64,000 nt of DNA from Virgibacillus doumboii (GTDB lineage Bacteria > Bacillota > Bacilli > Bacillales > Amphibacillaceae), in assembly GCF_902806455.1 (NCBI RefSeq), contig NZ_CADCWQ010000002.1:496001-560000 (forward strand). The letters are read 5' to 3'. The notes beneath the pieces were generated by a model. The model saw nothing but the letters and a program-made list of their open reading frames with translations, made no database searches and was not told the DNA's origin. Below, one piece after another: positions 1 through 8,158 of the stretch. Numbering within the stretch: position 1 is the stretch's first letter; every line of letters begins with the position of its first letter. Both the position numbers and the translations under genes were made by a program.

Positions 1-504
1 GAAATCCGAAAACAAATCGGTATGGTTTTTCAGCATTTTCATCTATTCCCTCATATGACTGTTATGGAAAATATTACGTATGCACCGCAAAAAGTGAAAA
101 AGGTGAAGAAAAATGAGGCTGAAGAAGCAGCGAACCAATTAATTGCCAAGGTCGGTCTCAGTGACAAGCCTGATGCTTATCCGAATCGCCTGTCAGGTGG
201 TCAAAAGCAGCGGGTGGCAATTGCACGGGCATTGGCTATGGAACCAGCTATCATGTTGTTCGATGAACCCACATCAGCGCTTGACCCTGAAATGGTAAAA
301 GAGGTGCTCGATGTGATGAAAGACCTGGCGCAGACCGGAATGACAATGGTTGTCGTAACCCATGAGATGAATTTTGCCCGTGAAGTAGCAGATCGCATTC
401 TATTTTTGGATGAAGGTGAATTAATGGAAGAAGGACAACCGGACACATTTTTCACTAATCCTGAAACAGTTCGGGCAAAATCATTTCTGGATAAAATTTT
501 ATAA
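1..504 (+). CDS. Amino-acid ABC transporter ATP-binding protein, 5' end cut by window
   Basis: ATPase of a polar amino-acid uptake system (GlnQ/HisP family), which energises a membrane permease on the cytoplasmic face. The reading frame is open from base 1, so the first ATG at 22 is internal and the Walker A end lies outside the window. Visible are the Q-loop ([14 protein letters not shown]), the signature LSGGQKQR near residue 65, Walker [14 protein letters not shown] near 85 and the switch histidine in VVTHEM near 120. The polar-amino-acid subfamily is indicated by the [11 protein letters not shown] type Q-loop and by '[13 protein letters not shown]'. Permease and binding protein are expected upstream. 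Family call is firm; substrate is not readable. Confidence 0.93.
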   Translation, partial: EIRKQIGMVFQHFHLFPHMTVMENITYAPQKVKKVKKNEAEEAANQLIAKVGLSDKPDAYPNRLSGGQKQRVAIARALAMEPAIMLFDEPTSALDPEMVKEVLDVMKDLAQTGMTMVVVTHEMNFAREVADRILFLDEGELMEEGQPDTFFTNPETVRAKSFLDKIL

Positions 505-535
505 AAAAGCTGTTTTCGTAAATTAAGTTAGTGTT

Positions 536-923
536 GATATAAAATGCGAAGTATTCTAGAAAATCTGGTTAGTACCATTAAGTAATGTTCTTTAACGCCG
601 CAGCTGGAATATACTCACTTTCCCGGGCAAGTGCTGAGCCCTCAGGAGTCTTGCATATTCCAGCTGCTGGTTTACAAGGTTAACTATTTTTCGTAATTAT
701 AAATTTTATTGATTTACCAAGATAAAGTGAGCAATATTCAGCGGAGGAAATACGCTGAGACTCCTGTGGGAGCAGAGGCTCATCAGCCGCCCACGGCTAA
801 GAAGACACTGCGAAAACGCACTTTTTGAGCAGATGTCGCCTTGGTACCCGGAGGTGTGAAAGCGAAGTGTATTTCCGCAGCGGCGGACTAACACTCATAT
901 AAAGTTACGTCGCATTTTATATC
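536..923. repeat. Dispersed intergenic repeat, copy 1, with 14-bp outer inverted repeat
   Basis: The 490-bp gap between the ABC gene and the peroxidase holds no credible gene but is highly structured. A perfect 14-bp inverted repeat (GATATAAAATGCGA, 536-549 and 910-923) encloses two internal hairpins: CAGCTGGAATAT (601-612) with its complement at 655-666, and a block at 741-888 ending in GGAAATAC/GTATTTCC. The 741-888 block reappears in inverted orientation at about 54540-54720, nearly identical over roughly 100 bp. Similar blocks are known as dispersed intergenic repeats in Bacillaceae; whether this is a MITE or a transcribed RNA is not known. Confidence 0.8.
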
Positions 924-995
924 TTTTATGTCAATAAACAGCCTATAAAAAAGCACTGCGTAATGGATATGTCCCCATTGAGCAGTGCATTATAT

Positions 996-1475
996 CTACA
1001 TATTAATTGCGCTGTTGATGTCAGTTTTCAGGCTTTCAGGTTTTGTCTGGGGTGCATATCGTTCAATTACCTCACCCTGTTTGTTTATCAGAAACTTGGT
1101 GAAGTTCCATTTAATATTCTTTGTAAGCATCCCTTTCGCCTGCTGGGTTAAATGTACAAATAAAGGGTGGGCGTTATCACCCTTAACCTCCACTTTGCTA
1201 AACATCGGAAAAGAAACTCCGTAATTTTGCTCACAGAAACTGGCAATTTCCTCATTAGAACCGGGATCCTGATTGTTAAACTGATTACATGGGAAACCGA
1301 GCACTTCAAAACCTTGATCCTTATAAGCATCATATAATTTTTGAAGGCCATCAAATTGTGGTGTAAAACCACATTCGCTAGCAGTGTTCACAATAAGAAG
1401 TACATTTCCTTGATAATCTGCCAGGGACTTTTCCGTACCTGTCATCGTGGTCGCAGAGAAGTCATATACATTAAT
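996..1475 (-). CDS. bsaA: Glutathione peroxidase / thiol peroxidase, probable ATT start
   Basis: Reduces hydroperoxides in the cytoplasm; the bacterial members usually run on thioredoxin or bacillithiol rather than glutathione. The product of 159 residues has the family's usual length and shows the catalytic Cys35 in NTASECGF, the FPCNQF motif and WNFTKFL near the end. No ATG, GTG or TTG fits the N-terminus: the family's start (x-VYDFSATT) is preceded by AAGGAGG and then an ATT codon at 1475-1473, about nine bases from the ribosome binding site. The open frame extends to 1643 but that part is unlike the family. ATT initiation, or an ATG to ATT mutation or sequencing error, is the best explanation. 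Confidence 0.9.
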   Translation of the reverse strand: MNVYDFSATTMTGTEKSLADYQGNVLLIVNTASECGFTPQFDGLQKLYDAYKDQGFEVLGFPCNQFNNQDPGSNEEIASFCEQNYGVSFPMFSKVEVKGDNAHPLFVHLTQQAKGMLTKNIKWNFTKFLINKQGEVIERYAPQTKPESLKTDINSAINM

Positions 1476-1627
1476 GTAAATCAGCCTCCTTTTTACTAAA
1501 TAATAGCAATATTCTTGCGTTAATGTCAAAGAGCAGTTAAATAATAGAATAAAAAATCTTAATATTCTTATAACTTGAACTGTGCATAAAAAAAAGGTAA
1601 AATACATAATAAAACGTTTTCTTGAAA

Positions 1628-1642
1628 TTGAAAACGTAACCA
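1628..1642 (+). promoter_or_regulatory. Candidate cre site (CcpA) upstream of TRAP transporter
   Basis: TTGAAAACGTAACCA matches the Bacillus cre consensus WTGNAANCGNWNNCW at every defined position. It lies 70 bp upstream of the TAXI-TRAP binding protein start, which fits catabolite repression of a carboxylate transporter. Confidence 0.5.
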
Positions 1643-1654
1643 TTTGGTTTAGAA

Positions 1655-1675
1655 CATATTGTGATAAACAATATG
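1655..1675. promoter_or_regulatory. Inverted repeat upstream of TRAP operon, possible operator
   Basis: CATATTGT-N5-ACAATATG is a perfect 8-bp palindrome lying between the cre-like site and the ribosome binding site of the gene at 1712. Position suggests a specific operator, but no regulator is encoded next to it. Confidence 0.35.
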
Positions 1676-1711
1676 GTTTAAATAAAAATCTATCTTAAAG
1701 GGGGAGTTACT

Positions 1712-2716
1712 TTGAGAAAAAGAACTCTATTTTCATTAGTTTTAGTTCTGGCCATTGGCATGATTTTAAGTGCTTGTGGTGACAGTGGTGAAGGTTCAGG
1801 TTCAGGCGGAGGCGACTCTGAAGGGGCCGTAACCAATTTGACCATGGGAACAGGTAGTGTTGGTGGTGTCTACTATCCACTTGGTGGTGAGATGGCTAAC
1901 CTGTTTGTGGACAACATTGATGTAGAAGGTTTTGATGTAAGTTCAGTTGAATCAGGTGCATCAGTTGAAAACATCGCAAAAATTCAAGCAGGAGAATTCC
2001 AGCTGGGTATTGCACAAAATACGACATTGATTAACGCTGTTAACCAAACAGGGGAGTTCGAAGGAAAAACTACTGATAAAGTAGCTGTAATTGGTTCACT
2101 TTATCCGGAAGCACTTCAGGTAGTTACATTGGATTCAACTGGAATTGAGTCAATCGAAGAATTAGAAGGTAAAAAAGTTGCTATTGGACCTCCAGGCGGG
2201 GCAACTCGTGAAGCTGCAGAAATGGTATTAGCAGCTTATGGAATTGAAGAGGGCGACTATGAAGCATATGAAGAAGGCTTTGGCGATGCTAAAAGTAAAT
2301 TGCAGAATGGTACAATCGATGCTTCTTTTGCGGTTGTAGGTGTTCCATCATCAACAACAGACGAATTGGCTAACGCAACTGGGGAAGTGAAGTTCCTTGA
2401 TATTGAAGGAGACGCTTTACAGACTGTATTGGATCAAAGCCAATATGAAGCATATACCGTTGAGGCTGGAACTTACGAATGGCAGGATGAGCCGGCAGAA
2501 ACAATTACTGCAATGGCACTCTTGCTTGGTTCAACTGAACAAGTAAGTGAAGATCTTGGCTATCAAATAACAAAAACATTGTATGAAAAATCCGGGGATA
2601 TGACGATTGAACAAGCTTCATTGATTACCCAGGATAATGCAATGATTGGTGTTGGAGACTTACCGCTTCACCCAGGTACAGAAAAATACTTTAAAGAAGT
2701 CGGTATTATTGAATAA
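1712..2716 (+). CDS. TAXI family TRAP transporter solute-binding lipoprotein
   Basis: Extracytoplasmic binding component of a TRAP transporter, which captures an organic acid (TAXI members are linked to glutamate and related carboxylates) for sodium-driven uptake. The start is TTG, behind a strong AAAGGGGGAG site. The N-terminus has a positively charged MRKR segment, a hydrophobic stretch and a lipobox LSAC with the modified Cys22, followed by a Gly/Ser-rich linker. The mature part begins with the family-typical TMGTGSVGGVYYPLGG and keeps GPPGGATREAAEMVL in the middle. It is followed by the fused permease gene 70 bp downstream, so the two form one transport unit. Confidence 0.93.
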   Translation: MRKRTLFSLVLVLAIGMILSACGDSGEGSGSGGGDSEGAVTNLTMGTGSVGGVYYPLGGEMANLFVDNIDVEGFDVSSVESGASVENIAKIQAGEFQLGIAQNTTLINAVNQTGEFEGKTTDKVAVIGSLYPEALQVVTLDSTGIESIEELEGKKVAIGPPGGATREAAEMVLAAYGIEEGDYEAYEEGFGDAKSKLQNGTIDASFAVVGVPSSTTDELANATGEVKFLDIEGDALQTVLDQSQYEAYTVEAGTYEWQDEPAETITAMALLLGSTEQVSEDLGYQITKTLYEKSGDMTIEQASLITQDNAMIGVGDLPLHPGTEKYFKEVGIIE

Positions 2717-2724
2717 TGGAAGAG

Positions 2725-2748
2725 CCGGGCATATACTGTCCGGTTTTT
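2725..2748 (+). terminator. Intercistronic hairpin with T-run
   Basis: CCGGGCA and TGTCCGG form a 7-bp stem with a five-base loop, followed by five T. It sits between the binding-protein and permease genes and probably makes the binding protein more abundant than the permease by partial termination or 3'-end protection. Confidence 0.6.
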
Positions 2749-2786
2749 CTCCTTAATGCCTAGACGGGAAGAACGGAGGGAAACCG

Positions 2787-4739
2787 GTGGCTGAACAGAA
2801 TGTAAATGAAATAGACAAACATGAATTAATGGCAAAATATGATAAGGAAAGTAATTTTCGTACGAATCTGGGACCCTGGGGATGGGTTACACTTATAATC
2901 GGTGCAGCACTAACTATTTTCCAGCTTTATACCGGATATTACGGTGCTAAAGTTTCCATGATCCAAGGGGCTATACATCTTGGTGCTGGGTTAAGCCTGG
3001 TTTATTTGCTTTACCCGATAAAATCCTCAATGACGAAACGAAGAGGTGTACCCTGGTACGATGCGTTGCTGGCATTGGCTGCGTTATTTACAAACTTTTA
3101 TATTGTTTACAATTATGAACATTTGATTAACGAAGCTATCATATTTGGCTTTACAGCTACTGACCAAATAGTAGCCACCGCGGGAATATTATTATTACTT
3201 GAAGCTACAAGGCGTGTTGTAGGGCTTCCAATTGTTATTATTGCAATTGTCGCATTGCTTTATGGTTTATTTGGTAATTTTGTTCCTATTATCGGGCATG
3301 CAGGTTATGATTGGCCATCACTCGCAACGGAAATGTTTTTTAGCTCAAGCTCCATCTTTGGTATCCCTATTCAAATCTCATCCACGTATATTTATTTATT
3401 CCTATTTTTTGGGGTAATCCTGGTTAAGACAAATATTGGTCAATTTTTTAATGATATTGCACTGCGACTGACAGGAAAATACACTGGTGGAACAGCCAAA
3501 GCAGCTGTTGCAGCGAGTGGGTTGCAAGGGATGGTCAGCGGCAGCTCAGTTGCCAATACGGTTGGTTCGGGTTCATTTACCATTCCAATGATGAAAAATG
3601 CAGGGTTTAAGCCGCACTTTGCTGCTGCATCAGAGGCTGCGGCATCGACTGGTGGTCAGTTAATGCCTCCGATTATGGGAGCAGCTGCATTTATCATGGC
3701 TTCATATACTGGTACTCCATACAGTGAAATTATCGTTATCGCACTCATTCCAGCGATACTATATTTCTCAGGTGTGTTTATGGGTACACACTTTGAAGCT
3801 AGGAAGCAGGGAATTTTGGGGCTTGCAAAAGAGCAACTCCCTAAAACGAAAAATTTAATCAAACGGCTTGATTTATTTGCTCCGCTTGTAATTATAATCG
3901 GATTCTTGCTGGCAGGAAAAACGCCTACATTTGCAGCGTTATTTGCGATTTTTACAGCATTTATTATTAGCTTCTTCAGGAAAGACACAAGAATGTCATT
4001 TAAAGGAATTATCAATTTGCTTGAAGAAGGTGCGAGGACAGCATTGCCCGTTATCGCAGCCTGTGCGACTGCAGGTATCATTGCGGGAACTGTAACCACT
4101 ACAGGACTCGGACCAAAGATAGCTGGTGGAATTATTGATCTTGCACAAGGACAATTCTTCCTTGTCATGGTATTCACAATGTTTGCTTGTATCATCCTTG
4201 GAATGGGTCTTCCAACTACTGCAAACTATGTTGTAACAGCAACAATGGCTGCACCGGCATTATTGGCATTTGATGTACCGGTAATCGCAGTTCATATGTT
4301 TGTATTTTACTTTGGGATTGTAGCGGATATTACACCGCCTGTTTGCCTGGCCGCATATGCCGGGGCAGGGATAGCCGGTGCGAACCCGATGAAAGCCGGG
4401 GTAACTGCTGTTAAATTGGCTATTGCAGCATTTATCATTCCGTATATGTTTGTTTCACAGCCAATACTCCTGCTGCAAGGGGATGCAAATGCGGCAAACG
4501 TGGCTATTGCTGTTATTACAGCCTTGTTAGGTATGGCAGCCATTAGTTCCAGTTTGATCGGCTACTACGTGAAGTCATTAAGTTGGATAGAGCGAATATT
4601 TCTTGCAGTTGGCGGTATACTTCTTATCTATCCGGATGTTAAATTTTCATTGGCAGGTTTAGTGATCTTTGCAGTAATTACAACGATGCAATTCCTTCAA
4701 GGAAAGTCAGATAAAATGAAACAACAAACATCAAATTAA
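2787..4739 (+). CDS. TRAP transporter permease, fused small and large subunits (4TM/12TM)
   Basis: Membrane part of the TAXI-TRAP transporter; the DctQ-like small and DctM-like large subunits are fused, as is usual for TAXI systems. The start is GTG at 2787, six bases after GGAGGG. The 650-residue protein begins with a charged cytoplasmic tail, then four predicted helices (about residues 30-150), then the large domain with the conserved GMVSGSSVANTVGSGSFTIP and 'ILGMGLPTTANYVV' segments typical of DctM re-entrant loops. It works with the lipoprotein encoded just upstream; expression is likely under the same cre-containing promoter region. Confidence 0.93.
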   Translation: MAEQNVNEIDKHELMAKYDKESNFRTNLGPWGWVTLIIGAALTIFQLYTGYYGAKVSMIQGAIHLGAGLSLVYLLYPIKSSMTKRRGVPWYDALLALAALFTNFYIVYNYEHLINEAIIFGFTATDQIVATAGILLLLEATRRVVGLPIVIIAIVALLYGLFGNFVPIIGHAGYDWPSLATEMFFSSSSIFGIPIQISSTYIYLFLFFGVILVKTNIGQFFNDIALRLTGKYTGGTAKAAVAASGLQGMVSGSSVANTVGSGSFTIPMMKNAGFKPHFAAASEAAASTGGQLMPPIMGAAAFIMASYTGTPYSEIIVIALIPAILYFSGVFMGTHFEARKQGILGLAKEQLPKTKNLIKRLDLFAPLVIIIGFLLAGKTPTFAALFAIFTAFIISFFRKDTRMSFKGIINLLEEGARTALPVIAACATAGIIAGTVTTTGLGPKIAGGIIDLAQGQFFLVMVFTMFACIILGMGLPTTANYVVTATMAAPALLAFDVPVIAVHMFVFYFGIVADITPPVCLAAYAGAGIAGANPMKAGVTAVKLAIAAFIIPYMFVSQPILLLQGDANAANVAIAVITALLGMAAISSSLIGYYVKSLSWIERIFLAVGGILLIYPDVKFSLAGLVIFAVITTMQFLQGKSDKMKQQTSN

Positions 4740-4872
4740 AGGGTTGTTTTATAAAAGATTGTGGCGAAAGATGCTAATGTGAACAGTTGAGGTAAGCAGA
4801 GGCTTCAGTAAAAACGAAGTCTATATCAACTGTGTGTTCATAACTGCAACCTTTTGAAAAAGAACCAAATAT

Positions 4873-4907
4873 AAAAATGCAGGCGATATTTTTCGCCTGC
4901 ATTTTTT
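4873..4907. terminator. Bidirectional terminator between TRAP permease and trhO
   Basis: AAAAATGCAGGCGA and TCGCCTGCATTTTT form a long stem with A-rich and T-rich flanks, so it can end transcription from both strands. The remaining bases 4740-4872 contain no gene. Confidence 0.85.
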
Positions 4908-5880
4908 ATGCTTCCTGTTTCATATTTTCTTTTTCAATTATATCCAATCTTTCCTGAATTTCTTCTTTGGAAAGGCCATGTTCTTTAACGTACATGTTTC
5001 GTGGGCTTACACGGCATTCATGTGTACAGCCACGCATATATTTATGCTCATTTTCTTCCGAGCAGAGAATTTGTTTATTGCATTCAGGGTTTGCACAGTT
5101 AACATAACGCTCACATGGTTTGCCGTCAAAATAATCCACGCCGACTACAACGTGTTCCTTTTGATTGACTGGAACGGAAATTCTTTCATCAAACACGTAG
5201 CACTGACCGTCCCATAATTCACCCTGTACTTCGGGATCTTTGCCATATGTGACAATTCCTCCATGCAATTGGGCAACATCTTCAAATCCTTGCTTAACTA
5301 ACCAGCCGGAAAATTTCTCACAGCGGATGCCGCCTGTGCAGTAGGTCAAAATGCGTTTGCCTTCAATCAAATCTTTATTTTTTTCAACCCATTCCGGTAA
5401 TTCGCGGAACGTCTCGATGTCCGGGCGAATTGCGCCGCGGAAATGCCCCAGATCATATTCATAATCATTACGGGCATCCAGGACTACTGTATCCTCATCC
5501 TGCATAGCTTCAAAAAATTCCTTTGGTTCAAAATATTTTCCTGTCGTTTGTTTCGGATTAATATCCTCTTCCAGACGGAGGGTTACCAATTCTTTTCGTG
5601 GACGCACATGCATTTTTTTGAATGCATGTCCCTCATGTTTATCAATTTTAAAAGCCATATCAGCAAAGCGCGGGTCATTACGCATTGCTTCCATGTATTG
5701 TTCGGTATGTTCAACAGTACCTGAAACGGTTCCGTTGATTCCTTCATGTGCCACATGAATACGTCCTTTTAATTCCAAATCATTACAGAATTGGAGGTGC
5801 TCCATCGCATACTCAACAGGATCCACAATGGGCACATACTTATAATACAGTAAAACCTGATATTCCTTACTGTTTGTCAT
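4906..5880 (-). CDS. trhO: tRNA uridine-34 hydroxylase, rhodanese-like
   Basis: TrhO family enzyme that hydroxylates U34 in the anticodon of certain tRNAs as the first step to 5-(carb)oxymethoxyuridine. The N-terminal part (about residues 1-110) is the family's acylphosphatase-like domain; the rhodanese domain follows with the active-site loop [12 protein letters not shown]; the C-terminal tail holds several cysteines ([21 protein letters not shown]). I chose ATG at 5880 because AGGTGG lies six bases before it; a GTG four codons upstream (5892) is the alternative. It is a single-gene unit. Confidence 0.93.
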   Translation of the reverse strand: MTNSKEYQVLLYYKYVPIVDPVEYAMEHLQFCNDLELKGRIHVAHEGINGTVSGTVEHTEQYMEAMRNDPRFADMAFKIDKHEGHAFKKMHVRPRKELVTLRLEEDINPKQTTGKYFEPKEFFEAMQDEDTVVLDARNDYEYDLGHFRGAIRPDIETFRELPEWVEKNKDLIEGKRILTYCTGGIRCEKFSGWLVKQGFEDVAQLHGGIVTYGKDPEVQGELWDGQCYVFDERISVPVNQKEHVVVGVDYFDGKPCERYVNCANPECNKQILCSEENEHKYMRGCTHECRVSPRNMYVKEHGLSKEEIQERLDIIEKENMKQEA

Positions 5881-6027
5881 GTTTTCTACCACCTATCATT
5901 CATATTTGCAAGATATAAATGCTGGTAGTCGGTATTCAATTATAATCTTGCAAGACAATATTTTATCAATTTGCGGGGGATTTTTCAACTTTGCTTTTCC
6001 GGTTTATGCAGTCTGTAAACCTGAAAT

Positions 6028-6130
6028 GCCGAAGTTCATAGGAAAAATGCCGAAGTTCACAAGAAAAAAGCCGGAGTTCACAATTGGTTTGTTCGAAGTT
6101 CACAATTAAAGTGCCGAAGTTCAACATTTG
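6028..6130. repeat. Degenerate ~21-bp tandem repeat (GAAGTTCACA type)
   Basis: About five imperfect units starting GCCGAAGTTCA occur head to tail with roughly 21-bp spacing in the gap between trhO and the cold-shock gene. The unit resembles, in design and composition, the 20-bp units at 61291-61550. The rest of the gap (5881-6353) contains the AT-rich leader of the cold-shock gene and no other gene. Confidence 0.7.
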
Positions 6131-6353
6131 TTCGGTGTACGCCATACAGGTTGCTCAAATATTGCTCAATTAAATAACGGATTCAAAAAATATTTCTCTT
6201 TACACTTGCTTTTTATTCTCAAAACGGTTAAAGTTAAGTAAGCAAAAGGAAATTGATATTTGTAATACTTTACGATCTCTTTAACAAAGTGGTGTAAAAG
6301 TATTAATGATTCAATTATACTTTGCACGATATTTGTATAAGGAGGTCATTTTA

Positions 6354-6551
6354 ATGACTGGTAAAGTAAAATGGTTTAACGCTGAAAAAGGTTTCGGTTT
6401 CATCGAGCGTGAAGACGGAGACGACGTATTCGTACACTTCTCAGCAATCAATGCTGAAGGTTTCAAAACGCTTGAAGAAGGTCAAGACGTTGAATTTGAA
6501 ATCGTTGAAGGTAACCGCGGACCTCAAGCAGCTAACGTAAACGCTCTTTAA
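6354..6551 (+). CDS. Cold-shock protein, CspA family
   Basis: Small RNA chaperone that binds single-stranded nucleic acid and melts RNA structure, acting in cold adaptation and general translation. The 65-residue product has the full cold-shock fold with RNP1 (KGFGFI) and RNP2 (VFVHF), and begins [20 protein letters not shown] at 6354 is chosen because AAGGAGG is just upstream; the frame is open further 5' but that stretch is not family-like. Strong codon bias and a stand-alone terminator suggest high expression from its own promoter. The AT-rich leader may fold as a thermosensor, but I could not define a structure. Confidence 0.96.
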   Translation: MTGKVKWFNAEKGFGFIEREDGDDVFVHFSAINAEGFKTLEEGQDVEFEIVEGNRGPQAANVNAL

Positions 6552-6562
6552 TAGATGAATTT

Positions 6563-6600
6563 AAAAAGGCTTATCTCATTCGTGAGGTGAGCCTTTTTTT
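6563..6600 (+). terminator. Rho-independent terminator after cold-shock gene
   Basis: AAAAAGGCTTATCTCA pairs with TGAGGTGAGCCTTTTT, followed by a run of T. Confidence 0.9.
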
Positions 6601-6629
6601 AGTTTATAATATAACTATGGAGGGATTTC

Positions 6630-7319
6630 ATGGCAGATTCATTTAATTGGCACAAAGAGGCAGAGTCGCAATGGGTCCATCGTGCAGCATTTTGGAATGA
6701 ACGAAGCAAAAATATGTGGGATAGTGGGAGCAGAAAGGATATTATTCCGTTTATCGAAAAGCATATCGAAAAAGGAAGCAGTATACTCGATATCGGCTGT
6801 GGTGATGGGTATGGATCCTACAAGCTTTATAAGTCCGGATATAATGTAACAGGCATGGATATCTCACAGGAAATGATTATGCGGGCAAAAAAACGCGTAC
6901 ATAATGATGAAATAAATTTTTTGCAGGGTGATGTTGGAAACTTGCCGTTTGCTGATAACAGCATGGATGGTATCATGGCAATCAATGTCCTTGAGTGGAC
7001 TGAGTTTCCTGCACAAGTACTAACAGAACTTTATCGTGTATTAAAAATAGACGGTACGCTTTGTATAGGGTTATTGGGCCCGACAGCTGGACCAAGAGCG
7101 AACAGCTATCCGCGTCTTCGCGGTGAAAAAGCTATTTGTAACACAATGATGCCATGGGAATTTCAGCAGCTTGCCGGTGAAAGCAACTTCCAATATGTTG
7201 ATGGTTTTGGTGTTTATAAAGATGGTGTAACAGAAAGTCACTATAAAAATCTGGATTTTGACTTAAAACAGGCATTATCTTTCATGTGGATTTTTATGAT
7301 GCGAAAAGCAGGTGAATAA
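6630..7319 (+). CDS. Class I SAM-dependent methyltransferase
   Basis: Small-molecule type methyltransferase (UbiE/Methyltransf_11 fold). Motif I (ILDIGCGDGYG) is near residue 55, motif II (VTGMDIS) follows, and a motif IV-like segment (MDGIMAINVLEW) appears near 110. The 229 residues fit a one-domain enzyme; the acceptor cannot be inferred. ATG follows AGGGATTTC at good distance. It heads a three-gene run with the next two genes, each junction being overlapped or a few bases apart. Confidence 0.85.
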   Translation: MADSFNWHKEAESQWVHRAAFWNERSKNMWDSGSRKDIIPFIEKHIEKGSSILDIGCGDGYGSYKLYKSGYNVTGMDISQEMIMRAKKRVHNDEINFLQGDVGNLPFADNSMDGIMAINVLEWTEFPAQVLTELYRVLKIDGTLCIGLLGPTAGPRANSYPRLRGEKAICNTMMPWEFQQLAGESNFQYVDGFGVYKDGVTESHYKNLDFDLKQALSFMWIFMMRKAGE

Positions 7320-7320
7320 T

Positions 7321-7629
7321 ATGGACAAAAAAGAAGTGGAACAAAAGGTAATTGAAAGTTATCAGCATGATGAGAAAATGATGATTCTTATTTATGCGCA
7401 GTGGTGTATCAATAATGACTTTGATCCTAAGGCACTATACGAAAGAGCGTATCCTTCACAACTGAAAAACAACGCATTGACCGAAGCACTTGAATTAACC
7501 GTTCCCAAAAAAGAATCAGATGAAATTCCCAATCAGACTGTACTGAATGCGCTGCAGCTTTTCGGGAATGATGATCTGGCATTTATCGTTCAGGAAGAAA
7601 TTGAAAACAGTAAGGAGCAGAAGGAATAA
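7321..7629 (+). CDS. Hypothetical protein, 102 aa
   Basis: Family not recognised. The product is charged, with no membrane segment or signal peptide, and is predicted mostly helical. ATG at 7321 is placed by AGGTGA seven bases upstream; an ATG at 7312 overlapping the previous stop is the alternative. It overlaps the acetyltransferase by a TAATG junction, so it is co-translated with the methyltransferase and acetyltransferase. Confidence 0.75.
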   Translation: MDKKEVEQKVIESYQHDEKMMILIYAQWCINNDFDPKALYERAYPSQLKNNALTEALELTVPKKESDEIPNQTVLNALQLFGNDDLAFIVQEEIENSKEQKE

Positions 7630-8087
7630 TGGAATGGGTAGTGAAAACATTCAATGAACTTTCAAACGAAGAACTGTATGCAATTATGAAAACAAGAGTG
7701 GATATTTTTGTGGTTGAGCAGGAATGTCCATACCCGGAACTTGATAATTATGATCAGCAGGCAATTCATTTTTTTTTAAAGATTAATGAAGAAATTGCTG
7801 CAAATGTACGACTTCTTCCAAATGGTTCCAAGTATGAAGAAGCTTCCATCGGCCGTGTTTTGGTTGCAAAAAAATTCCGGGGTCAAGGCTATGCAGGTCA
7901 AATTATGCAAAAAGCGATTGATTTTCTTGTGAACGAATGGAATGAAAAGCGAATAAAAATTCAGGGTCAGGAATACTTGAAAAAGTTTTATTCCGGCCTC
8001 GGTTTTAAGCAAATTTCCGAAAGCTATCTGGAGGATGATATTCCCCATATTGACATGATTTGGGATTATAACGCAAATAAACGTTGA
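7629..8087 (+). CDS. GNAT N-acetyltransferase (ElaA-like) whose 3' end is rewritten by the prophage
   Basis: Acetyl-CoA dependent acetyltransferase of the ElaA type, judged by the N-terminal NELYAIMKTRVDIFVVEQECPYPELD-like segment (about residues 15-40) and the acetyl-CoA binding motif RVLVAKKFRGQGYAGQIM near 75-95. The prophage attL core lies in its final codons: the lysogen version ends IDMIWDYNANKR, whereas the bacterial DNA beyond attR continues in frame as IDMIWERK then stop. The protein is therefore full length but with a phage-supplied C-terminus. Its start overlaps the preceding stop codon. Confidence 0.9.
   Translation: MEWVVKTFNELSNEELYAIMKTRVDIFVVEQECPYPELDNYDQQAIHFFLKINEEIAANVRLLPNGSKYEEASIGRVLVAKKFRGQGYAGQIMQKAIDFLVNEWNEKRIKIQGQEYLKKFYSGLGFKQISESYLEDDIPHIDMIWDYNANKR
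8049..8065. other. attL core
   Basis: ATTGACATGATTTGGGA, identical to 50975-50991. It begins on a codon boundary inside the acetyltransferase gene. Bases 8088-8158 between that gene and the integrase hold no gene and likely carry integrase arm sites. Confidence 0.88.
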
Positions 8088-8158
8088 TATAACAGCGTTT
8101 ATAGGTTAATTTTCCTGTGAAAATTTCAAAAATGTCACATAAAAGTAACATTAATTTT

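Noticed and set aside
706..894. Minus-strand 62-codon frame in the 500-995 gap
   Set aside because: Lies wholly within the dispersed repeat and follows its palindromes; not protein-like.
3656..4195. Minus-strand open frame of 179 codons inside the TRAP permease gene
   Set aside because: Shadow of a real membrane-protein gene: mirrors its codons, no ribosome binding site, no family resemblance.
5881..6353. Riboswitch in the cold-shock gene leader
   Set aside because: Leader is long and AT-rich, but no consistent stem set or known aptamer could be recognised by eye.
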